Positions 1 through 10,569 of a stretch of DNA of 64,000 nucleotides are shown in pieces (position 1 is the first letter of the stretch; every line of letters begins with the position of its first letter). Both the position numbers and the translations under genes were made by a program. Below the pieces are notes generated by a model, which saw only the letters and a program-made list of their open reading frames with translations, ran no database searches and had not been told where the DNA came from. The DNA comes from Davidsoniella eucalypti (lineage: Eukaryota > Ascomycota > Sordariomycetes > Microascales > Ceratocystidaceae). The stretch spans positions 124,001-188,000 of the forward strand of contig RMBW01000059.1 in NCBI GenBank assembly GCA_004009845.1. Direction: 5' to 3'.

Positions 1-1485
1 AGTTTTAATCCGTGTTAACTTTGGTATGTTCGCATGTACGTGTTCCCAGTTGTACGTTGACTTATCGAGCCAAGGTTGAAGCGTATTTTATTTGCCTGGA
101 GCAAAACTTTCCACTAGGTCTTACTTTTAAGCAGGTCTGCGTGCAAGGACGTTCGTAATCCTATCGGACTATAACTTATTTAATATTTAACTTGATAAAC
201 TTTAGACCAAACAACATCGAGACTGGAGATGGGGCGTGGACTGTCCTGGCACCCCGAAAATTGACTTCAACTTGCCGACTACTAGACTAGTATATCCAGC
301 TTTTTTGTTGTTAAATGCAAAAGTCCAAGTTTCACTCTTATTAAAATTTAAAAAAAAATATATTAAAAAAAAAAAAGCCATCAAAATTCACTGCGCAACT
401 CCATACTTTATAAATACAGATTCTGGACTCTTTTCCCTTTTTTAAACATATATTTTTTTCTTTTCGTTCCGTCTTCATATCTGTATTTCTCATCATTTGA
501 TCTTGACCTTTGCTTTTCCTTTTTGGCTCCTAACTGCGTAAATATCGATATTGGCCAGAGCTAGGTGTTATATGTACCTTAATTTCATTCTTACCGCTCT
601 ACTCCCATGCATATATACATGTAGTTACAGCTAGAAAATAGCCATTTTGTCTACATTTACTGCATGATTTAAAATATAAAAGACACAGAAAAAACCAAGA
701 TACAAAATCGGGTCCCAGATGAAAGCCCTAAAGATCGCCACGATGGGTTCGTAAGAATAGAGAGAACCCTGAAGCTCCGATGAAGGTCTTTTCCTTATCG
801 AGTTTAGCGAGGGAAAAACACGGGCTTTTTCTTTTTCTTTGCACTTACATGACATAACCCTTGTAACCCTATATGAGTACATCGTGCTAGAAAAAGAAAA
901 AGAGAAAAAAAAAAACATAAGCAAAAAAAGACGATGAACAGATAATCGCTTGGTGTATCTGTATTTTCGGTTTAGGTCTAGTCTAGTTCAGACATAGATA
1001 TCGGGCTTTCAGCCATTCTTAATTTCCTTGCGTATTTCTTTGGTTCCGCACTTTGTTCGCCGATTGTTTTAGGGAATCAGTCTTTGTTTCTTCCACCGTA
1101 TTTTGTTTTTGGAGCTGACTTGGGCTCCAGACAAAATATGGAATACTGTTCTCGATCAAGAGACACAAAGCAAGTGTAAGCCGGGAAAGATGGTAGTGAA
1201 AGTAGAGAGAGTGTCTGCAGTTGTACTCGTCATGACTTATGATTGTTTATTGCTGTCATATTAGTATATAAAGCCGTTATTTCTGTCCCAGGGTCTCGTT
1301 GAATTTCAAGACTAGTCAGCAGGGGTTTGTTTGTTAAACAGAGATCTGAGCTAGCCAGTTTTCTTGGTTGCAGCAAAAGAAGGAAATGAGAGAACGAAGG
1401 AAACGGTGGAAGAGAATGAGGGGACCAGAGCCAAGTTACGACTAGACTAGGGCATCAGAGAAACAAGAATAGAGGAGAAAATCGG

Positions 1486-1500
1486 GAGAGAGAGAGAGAG
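1486..1500. repeat. (GA)n microsatellite in a purine-rich tract
   Basis: An uninterrupted GA dinucleotide run lies inside a longer purine-rich stretch (about 1,380-1,560). It is simple sequence, with no coding role seen. Confidence 0.85.
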
Positions 1501-3939
1501 AAAAAAAAGAGACAGAGCAAAGAAAGAATGAGAGGAGAGAAAAGAGACAACAAACAAAACGAGAAAACCAATTCCAGGCTCAGAAGGGAATATCCTGTAG
1601 CAGAAACCCGACAAGACACCTTAGTCGAGGTTCCAGCCTGGGTCTATATCTAGGATGCTTCTACTTTGGTCGAGCCCAGGTCCGTCCACTTGTCAAGGAT
1701 ATTAAGTCCAGGGCTTTCCTTTATGCTATGATTACCTTTTTGTTGTTAGACGCTTGTTGTCTCATTTCTCTAATTTTTCTTTTGTGTGTGTTCTTGTCTG
1801 GGGGAAGCCCAGCGTCGACTTATTTTCTGCTCTCTGTTACTTATTGCTAGACTCGAGTTTGGGAGGGGCTTCAAAGAGAAAACACAAGCGATAACTTGAA
1901 AAAAGGATGCTTCTAGTAAAACGAAGGGGGGCACGTATGCGTCTATCGTGATAGGAGGCCATGGCCTGGCCCGGCCTTGGCCTCACGATATTCGCAGCCG
2001 CCATTTGTCTGCAAAACAATAGTATCGGCAGGGGCGGATGGTTGAGTGGATGTACTCTTACTCTGTGTTCTATGGCGGGAACTAGACGAGAATGACTTGA
2101 CTTGGCCTGTAGGGTCGCAGTGACAAGGACGAGCATTTGGTGGAATCGTATACTAGAGCATATTATACCATTATAACATTGCATATCAGTTATTAGCATA
2201 TTAGTAACGGCCAATACTTCATAGCATAGCATGCCAACACTCAAGCATGTGAGAGAGGGAGAGGGAGATTTCGCCCGCTCTTACCCTCGCCCTTTTTCTT
2301 AGTAGAACAGATGCTTGCTCTCTCAAAGTCAAAGCCATTGCGTTTGCCACCAGATTGGATGCAGACATGCAGCAGCAGTGCGCATCTTATGCCCAAACAG
2401 GGGACTTGGTGGTATATTCTGCGGGTTTACCTTTTTTCTTCTTGTATCTGCACATACATATAGAAAGAAATGACAGTGGCACTATATTCGGAGCCCAAAT
2501 TGGAACATCTCCGGGGCCTCTCAGACGCCACTATAAATTATTCACAGGTTTTATTTTCTTTTTTTATGATGACAAAGATCACGCAGCACAATACAGCAGA
2601 AGAAGGAAGAGCAGGAAGCCACTTGGAGGACTGAATTCTGAGGCGCACCGACGGCGACGCCCGTAGCCTAAAACCAGAACAGCGTTTCTTATTTATATAG
2701 AAGAATTCTCGTTTTTACAGCGGGCCAGTTTAAGCTAGTGCTTGGTTGTTGGTATAGCCAACTGTACCACAGCCAGCGAAACAAAGTTTTTATGGGGTTG
2801 ATTTAATGACTGAGTCGACTGACTCTTCGTAATGTTTCTGTGGGGAGAGTGAACGAGAATAGAGGGGGAAGAAGAACTGACGGATAGGCTATTTCGTTTT
2901 CTACTCTCTTATTTGATACTACCTACATGTAACTGTATTTTATCGATGCTATTTACCTGGAGGGAGAAAAAGGGAAACCACATTCCGGCACTAGAAGCGT
3001 AGCGAGGAGACTTGTGAGAGGCGGGAGATGAGAAGCCCCCAATCTAGTTCCCAAGGCTATTACTACGACGAGGTATGATATTGGTGTTCTATATGGCGGA
3101 ACCAGTGGTTTGTGAACTTGAGGTGCGATTTTCTCCATCTTGAAATGTATGTATTTTTTAATATATATTTCCTGGTTTGTTTCTGGCGTCGTAGATATGA
3201 TATATGAGAACAGAATACCAAACACCTTCAATAACATGCTGATAAAAATACATAGTAGCCAACTAGCACTATTCCGTTGTATCACGACTTGCTAGGATGA
3301 GTCTAGTCGGTTAGTTCCAGAATCCAGAGGTCTGATATTGCATAACCATATACCGTTCACATTCGCCCTGTTGCTTTGGCTGCCTGTCCTGAAATGCCCA
3401 AAATGGGCTCCTATCTCGGTGCCAGCCCAGGTTGGCCACTAATAGAAAACCTTGGCCTTACGAAGCCATGGCATGGCCTGTATGAGTTGATAATTTGGAT
3501 TCTGGCTGTCCAGCTGGCCCTCTTCTCTTCGTCTGTGTTTATCACCTGAGCCCATGCCTGCCTTACCCACTATCCGTATCTATACTAGTAGTCATATATA
3601 GATTTTGATATCGGATATGGATATGGATGTCTCTCACACCGGTCTGATACCTTAGACGGTCTAATACGCCATATAGCAATGTACAACTAGACGAACAGCC
3701 CCGGGGGGCCCCATCTTATAAGTACCATTGCCGTAATTGCGAATTCGTCTCTATTATGTCTATTTTTCATCTGCACCAGAATATTAGAATATTAATCGAA
3801 GCTGGCTATCTCTTGCACCGCTCTGGGCTTTGTTTCCTGTTTGCTCCCCAAATATCTGGTCCCCTGTTTCCTCTCTTTTCTCATTCTCTTCATCCTGATT
3901 CCCTTCCTGTCACCTTTGGAGAGTATTTTCTGTTTAATG

Positions 3940-4031
3940 TATTTTTTTTTCCTCTCCTCTTCTTCGTTCCCGTTCCTTCGCGCTCTTCGGTTTTTTTTTC
4001 TTTCTTTTTTTTTCTTTTTCTTTTCTTTTAT
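3940..4031 (+). promoter_or_regulatory. Pyrimidine-rich tract, probable core promoter or leader element
   Basis: About 90 bases are almost entirely C and T, including long T runs. Such CT-rich tracts are common upstream of, or at, transcription starts in filamentous fungi. It is oriented towards the C2H2 gene 2.2 kb downstream and could mark the start of a long leader transcript. Function is inferred from composition only. Confidence 0.35.
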
Positions 4032-4300
4032 CTAGTATCTTAGACCTCCTGCTATCGGTTGAAGCACATAATCTGCCTCATTTTGTGACTTTTGAGAAAT
4101 TTCTTCTTTTTTACTCTTTGAAACTTTTCTTCTTTCCTTTCGCCCAAGCATAAGGATCGGAGCTTTGAGCAAAAAATTGCAGATATATCTTACACCATAT
4201 TGCGTAACTATCATCTCTATTTTTTTTTCCCGCTCGCTGTTGCTGCTATTGCCTGCGCAACCATTGTACAAGAGCAAAACTGCCTACTTGCATAGGGCAA

Positions 4301-4327
4301 CTACTACCACTACCACCACCACCACCA
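4301..4327. repeat. Imperfect trinucleotide repeat (CTA/CCA)
   Basis: Successive CTA, CCA and CTACCA units form a short triplet repeat in the presumed non-coding leader region upstream of the C2H2 gene. Confidence 0.75.
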
Positions 4328-6260
4328 ATCACCAGCATAGCAAACACAGCAGCAACCTCGACCTTCTGCCGATCTTCCTGGTCTGGCTTACCTGCCTATA
4401 TTCAACTGCTGCCTCTGCATGACTAACTGTAGCCTCCTCTCTCCAACTGGCCTACCGCCATAGTCACAACACATCATATTCATCTGCCCTTCTACTTCCT
4501 GGTGCTCTTTTTTGTGCTTGTAGAGAATTGCTGCTCCCGCTGCTGTTCCGCACCTGGCTGCCCATCTATCTCTATCTTCCGGATCTCCTACCGCCCTTTC
4601 TATTGCATCCAGCTCTGGCTCCCATCTCGCCCACCACCCATAATCTCTTTTTGCTTCTTTTCTCAACGCCCTGTCGTCCCAGATCGGTCCTGCCTCAGTG
4701 TGGTGCAGGCTGAATCCTTCTGTCAGGTGTCTTTTCTCTCTTTCTTATATCTGAGAGATCTCGCCTTGCCTCCGCCCCCCGGCCGCCTACTACTTATCCA
4801 TCATTGTGATCGCTTTCACTGCTTCGAGCCTCTGTCTTCCCTTTCTTCATCTTTGTTCCTGTATTCTACCGTCACGGCAACATCCGAGCTGCTCTCCTCC
4901 GCCTCTGCTGCCCCGACTTTTTCTTGCCTTGCCTGTTGTCTCTTGCACTGACTAAGTGTCCCGAGACCTTCGTCTATTCCGTGGTCCCGGTCTCTCTATT
5001 GTGTCTGTTCTTTCTTGCTGCTCATCGTCCACACGGTATGCATAACGCGAGAAACCGGCCGTTGGGAAGCATATTACTCACCTTGACAACCGCAAGAAGA
5101 AGAAGAAAGCTAGTTGGAGTCTGATAGGACGCTCGCTTCTTGGCCTTCACATCTTCTGTCTCTCGCACTTTCAGGCCGACGATCATTACTCAAATCATAG
5201 CGCCCACCAAAAAACCCGTCTCGTTCGGGGCCACTTCCATCTGTCGGCTTACCTGAAGGAGTATCACTGCATCTAGCATCTGCTCTGATCTTTATATTCC
5301 TTGACCCTTACCTGACCCTTACCTGACTATCCAAGTCCGCACTTGTCTCCTACTGCGCGAACCTGTCTACGGCACTTCTACTGATCTATCCGGTGCTAGA
5401 GTCCATCACATCACGTTGCTCTCACTCCACTGCCGTCCCCGTCACCACCGTCGTAATTACGTGCCGCTCTCTTGCTTGACTTGCCCATCCCCACCTGTTT
5501 GTTCGCTGGACCCTGATATCAACTGTAGCAGCCATTTCCACTACCTCCCGCTACTACCGTTTCACTTGCACCGTCTTCCTGGGGTTTCTTATAGCGTAGT
5601 CGACCACAGTCTTATAGTTGGTCTTTCACAACAGTGCCAGTTGATCTTATCACTCCAAGCCTGCCTACAGTTAGCTATAGCTACGCCACTCCTACCTTGG
5701 CCACTGTCTATTCCGACTAGCAGACTTTCGACAGACTTTGCTATCTCGAAGAGGTTATAGCAAAACTTTGGTTCCTTGTCTTGGGTTTCTTTCTATTTCG
5801 CAACCTTGCGGCCTGTGCCTTGGTGTCTAGCCTTACAACCGGTGCTTCCCGAGTGTCTGGTACTAAGGTTTCAATTTGCGCTCTCGTCGATATCCACCTC
5901 GTGGTTGTACAAGTGAACATTTGTAATTTCCAGTGCTCTAACTAGGGCGTTCCAGACCAAGTGTCGACGTGTGCCGAAGTTTTCTCTTTTGTTGAAAAGC
6001 AAGGAAACCGACTCGCTTTTTTGGTCTCGGCTATATATCAGACCACTATCGATTTCGTTTATCTTCTTTCCAGACTCACCTGTTTCTTTCTACCCGCCCG
6101 TTCTACACTCGGACGGACTACGACGTTTCATTGGTTCACCAAACGGCATATTTGTGCCGTAGTAGTCAAGCTGGCTGCCTCCTATCTCCGACCTTTGCAT
6201 TCTTCTAGCTTTATATCCTCCTCAACGTCGCCCACCGTGATTGACTACGCCCGCCCTTCG

Positions 6261-7653
6261 ATGTTTGCCCCGTCGCAGCCTCCGGATCGGGGTCAACAGG
6301 GTGTCCGGAACCCTTTCGTCCCATTCGGGCTGCCGAACCAGACATTCCTATCACTGGTCAACAATGTGCTGTCTGAAATCCAGCCCGTATCGAACTCTTG
6401 GCCCGACCAGGAATGTACGTTTGCCGACGTGGGAGAATATCTCGTCAAGTGCAGCGAGTTGCTAGCTGATGTTGCAGACAAACTTGTCAACAATCAGCAT
6501 TTGCTCTATCAGCTACACCAAGCCCAGCAGCAGCCACAATGGGGCCGTGAGAGCTTCAACTACCCCTTCTATCTGGTCCATAAGCACGAGTCGCTCAAGT
6601 AAGTCGTCTGTACTTTGTGTGTTTCCTCCGAGCCATAAATCATGCACATTTGTGGTATATCTATATGCCAAGTTACTAATGAGGTGGTTCACAGAAATGT
6701 CTCTTCGACACTGAGGAATACGGCAGATAATCTGCGCATGGAATGGTCCAAAAGCGACCATCCACCGCACCCTCATCACCCACAGCAGCAACAGCAACAG
6801 CCACGCGCTAGCATTGGGGTTCCTTCGCCATATGTGCCTGATCATCATCAGCAGCACCAGCAGCATCAGCAGCACCAGCATAACGCCCATCCCAACCACC
6901 AAAGGCTGCCCACGATGCCTCAAAGCGCTGTGCCGGTTTCTTCCGTTGTATCTGGTCCGCCCGCATCTTCTCAACAGCACCCGCAACAGCAACCACAGCA
7001 GCCACCGCCAGTTTCTTCCGGCCTCGGTCCTGCGTCCACCACGGCTGCTGGCCCAGTAACGACCCTTCCTCGCCGAGATCCTCCGACAAACCGCTTTCCC
7101 CCAGTAGGCCCATATGGTGGTCCTCAGAATGGTGGAAGCGTGCCTTACAGCCAGGACTCTGTGTACCCCATTTCGGGGCCGGGTTCCGCGGGTGGCATGG
7201 AGCCCATGGAGGACGAGCTTTCTGCTCTAGACGAAGAAAGAGTGCGCCACCTGCTGAGCCAGCCTCAACACCGTGGTGTAGGCCAGCATTACTGCCCGCT
7301 CCAAGAACGCTGCGACAAGGGTGGCTTGGGCCCGGATGGTAATATTCGTCTGTTTGAGCGCAACAGTGACTTCAGGTACGTAACGACACAAGATCCAAAT
7401 TAGTCTCGTTTGGGCGAAGGGAGGCTAACATGCCCATAGAACCCATCTCAAGAAGCACGTCAAGATGTACAAGTGCCCCGTACTCGGATGCAAGAACGTC
7501 GAAGGGTTTGGTCGCAAGGACCAGCTTGAGCGACACATTCGTACTACCAAGCATGGACCATCGCCGCCGGGTACTGGCCAATCTCAGCCTCCCACACAAA
7601 TGGCGGGGCCACATCAAGAGCAATTCCCGCCTTCCATGGCCCATCGGTATTGA
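6261..7653 (+). CDS. C2H2-type zinc-finger regulator with Gln/His-rich middle region
   Basis: Probable nuclear DNA-binding protein, 410 aa, in three exons: 6261-6598, 6695-7375 and 7440-7653. Donors are GTAAGT and GTACGT, acceptors are ACAG and ATAG, and the frame is continuous across both junctions. The ATG at 6261 is the first in frame; the frame is open upstream but has no ATG. Residues 1-130 look globular and alpha-helical. Residues 134-215 are very rich in Gln, His and Pro. An acidic patch lies near 282-295. Two C2H2-like units follow: Cys313/Cys319 with His342/His346, and Cys352/Cys357 with His372/His378. Spacing is unlike the classical C-X2-4-C-X12-H-X3-5-H finger, most strongly in the first unit. 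Intron 2 lies inside the first unit, just before THLKKH. The target genes and exact ortholog are not recognised. A role as a transcription factor is inferred from the fingers and the polyQ/H region. Confidence 0.85.
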
Positions 7654-10569
7654 TACCAAAAAGATATCAAAAGCCTGTGCTAATAGCGATCAACTTTGTG
7701 TACCAAATCTCGGCGCCTTTCAAGTATAATGCTTGGCCCCGTGTTGACTTCTGTTTTCTTGATGTACTTGGTTATGAATGAAGCCTGTTCCTCCTACGTT
7801 GAACTGGCTTTACTTTACATCAACTTCGTCTAGTTTCTTTGTCTGGTTTTGTTTTTTTCCCTCGCAGGATGATGCTGTGCAACTTATTGTATTCATTCCT
7901 GACTATATTACCTTTACTCATTCCTCTTCTTGTAATTTTTTTTGCATTTTTTTATTTTATTTGATTGTGTATCTCTTTTTTTTTGTCCTCCAGCGAAGCG
8001 AAAGCGTTGTTAATGACGAACTTCTACGAACGAGACGACGAGATCCTCTTCTCTTCTTACCATTTCCGGCTTCTTCATCTGCATTTCGCCTGTCAGAGGT
8101 GCTCATCTATTCTATATTTTCTAGGTCTCTTTTTATTCTACAGGGCACTATCTATTCCTTGACGTTCATTGTGATTTCAAATCACAACGCCTTCACTTCT
8201 CATCTAACTCTTTTTTTATATTCCTATCTACTGTATTAGTTCTTTTTGTACTCTCTTTGTGAAAATAAACGTATAACGATATACCCACGCAGTTTCTTGC
8301 CCTATCTGAACTCGATGACTTTACTCTCAATTGTGACATTTCTTTATAATGTATGAATCTGGTTGTCAGGAAATAATGAGGTTTCTCTGTCTTCAAAACG
8401 TATTTGTTGTGCTACATGCATGGTAGGATTAACATCAAGTAGGGCTATCACAATGAAACAAAGGTCAAGCTTCAAGGATAAAGACCCTGTTTCCTGGCCG
8501 TCATAAGAATTAAGCTTATATGTAGGCAAATCACGACGGTCCCGGTGCTTATGAATATGTCACTGTGGTGACGGCAATGGTGACTAACTACACTATGAAG
8601 TGAGTACTTTATATGAGAGTTTTATTTGCCGGATTGCCTAGAGTTATCGAAGGAATTCCAGAACTAAAGGATCTCTTGCTGTCTTTGACGCTTCAATTTG
8701 ATCCAATAAACTGTTGTGGCGAGACTTTTGCTGCAACCCTGTTTCGACAACCGCTGACCATCAAAATGCTGTGTCTAGGTGGATTTGATTGGCTATTAAG
8801 CGCCCCGAACAGATAAGCTTGTGAGCCTGTAACCGAGACCAAGAAAAAAAAAGTCTTAGAGGCTGTCGTCGTATATAAATGAGACATTAGAGCAAGAAAC
8901 ACCCTGACACTGTCAAAGCTAGTACTGTCTCCCGTCTTATTGCTTAGATTTCGTTGCGATTTGTCTTTGTCGTAGGAGTCATGCCGGAGAAGAGTGTCAC
9001 AGATGGCCCGAGGAATAAAGACGCGTAGATGGACTTGAATAGTACGCACTTGATGGAACAAAGTGTCTGGAATTGCGTAATTTCATCTGGATCGGGAGAT
9101 GTAGAGCAACATTAGATGGAACAAGGTATCGATCACGTTGCAAAGTACTTATTTTTTTGTCCTACGACCAAGTACAAGAAGTGTTTTTTTCATTCTTTGT
9201 GTCGAAGGTCGAAAGGTTGTAAGATGTAAGGACAAGGAGGATATGCTGCAGGGGTATGAATTAAAGTTAGTTTACGGGCCTTTTTATATCGTTTTTAGTC
9301 ATTTTGAGTAGACAAAGTCTTGTCTTTTACTCATGTACATCTATATGCGCTTGCAGATGAATTGCGAAGAGAATAATCTATTGGCTCCTTTCGGGTAGCG
9401 GGTAAGAGAAAACAGCACAGCGAGAGTACAAAGTAAAAAGAAAATCACAAGCTAGGGCTTTATTCGTTCCTTTCCCCAAGTTATTTATACATACCATTGC
9501 TAGTCTCTTCTTCCTTGTTCTCTGGTAGAGGGAAGAATGCTTGTCTATCACTGATGCCGTACAGCAAGCTTATGAAAAACAGATCAATCATATATTCCTT
9601 CTTTGTGCTGTTCCTGGAGGCAATCTTCAATGTAACTGGGCGGCAAAAAGAGGAAGAAAAACAAAGGAATTGGCGAGTTCGTACCAACATGTATAAAGAC
9701 AATATAGATAGTAATAGTAGCCCACCCCAGCTACTGACATATGCCCCCTTGAGGCGCTCAGAGGCTTCCTGTGGCATCGAGAATCGACTGGCTATGGTTA
9801 CTTCTGGCAGACACGACGTGAACTCTTGCATGGTCCATCAACGAACGGAGTGGGAACGATGGGCGTTTGCGAGACTTGCAGGAACGCATCGGGTAACATG
9901 TGAATATACGTCTTTTTTCTCTTGGTTTTTCTCTTGGTTTTGTGATGTAGATGCTCTGATGCCTGATTTCCATGGCTGCTCTTGCCAAAGCTGGGCTCTT
10001 TCCTTGACCTGCGATATATCCGATGACTTTTCCACATTTTCTTCTCGTGACTTCCTAGTTGTGCTCTTTCTGTAGTTCTGTCTGCAGCATTTTCGTTTTT
10101 TTCTTTCTTTTTTGTTGTAGCATTCATAGCATGACTGTTTGGTTTTCTTCAAAGCATTTCTATCTATCCCTTTCTTTTGTCATTCATTTCTTTCACTACG
10201 CCAGAGAATTGGTTTCGATAACATCCATTGAAGTCTTTCCTTGTGCTATTTCAACAGCCTCGAACCTTTTTCTATTCTTTGTTTGACTGTCTTGATTTCT
10301 GACTGACGTGGTCCAATCTTTCGTTGGATTCGTCTTCTTTTTCCTTGGGAATTTCTGACTCTAAAGCTCGAGACTGGTCTTTTGCTTTCCTGTCATCTCT
10401 ATATCTCCTAATTTCATTTGTTCTCTTCTCTATTTGCACTCTTCATCGCCATAATATTCATCGCAAGTCTGACGCTACTTTCCACCTACTTTCAGCCTAT
10501 ACTTCACGAGGCTACGATTCCATCTTCTCACGATTCGTAACTTGGGTTGCTTCTGCATTCGCTATCATC
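7654..10569. other. Intergenic: C2H2 gene 3' region and PRM1 upstream region
   Basis: No credible CDS. The left part is T-rich with AATAAA-like motifs (near 8,266) and probably carries the 3' UTR of the C2H2 gene. The right part (about 9,900-10,450) is T- and CT-rich with TTTTTCTTTC-type runs, as expected of a rightward fungal promoter or leader for PRM1. ORFs on both strands around 9,480-10,150 overlap each other and are low-complexity. The open frame that extends PRM1 upstream to 10,324 starts at TTG and has no ATG before 10,570. Confidence 0.6.

Larger units (their letters stand above)
1..6260. other. Long non-coding stretch: intergenic DNA plus probable leader of the C2H2 gene
   Basis: No reading frame here looks like a gene: the longest ones start at non-ATG codons, are low-complexity, or sit in pyrimidine runs. 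Two sub-regions differ in texture. About 1,380-1,560 is purine-rich on the plus strand (GA repeats and A runs). About 3,940-6,200 is pyrimidine-rich on the plus strand, with many CT and T runs, which in filamentous fungi is common in promoters and 5' leaders of the sense strand. It leads directly into the C2H2 gene at 6,261, so part of it is probably that gene's long 5' leader, possibly with leader introns or small upstream ORFs. That assignment is inference. Confidence 0.6.

Noticed and set aside
1837..2244. 135-codon minus-strand ORF
   Set aside because: Non-ATG start, no codon bias, no recognisable motif.
4502..4951. 149-codon plus-strand ORF in the CT-rich leader
   Set aside because: Non-ATG start; Ser/Leu/Cys/Phe-rich composition is what any pyrimidine-rich sequence gives.
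5961..6260. 100-codon upstream extension of the C2H2 reading frame
   Set aside because: It contains no ATG (it begins at GTG) and is leader-like in composition; the first real ATG is at 6,261.
10324..10569. 82-codon N-terminal extension of PRM1
   Set aside because: It begins at TTG with no ATG before 10,570, and known Prm1 proteins have no such segment.
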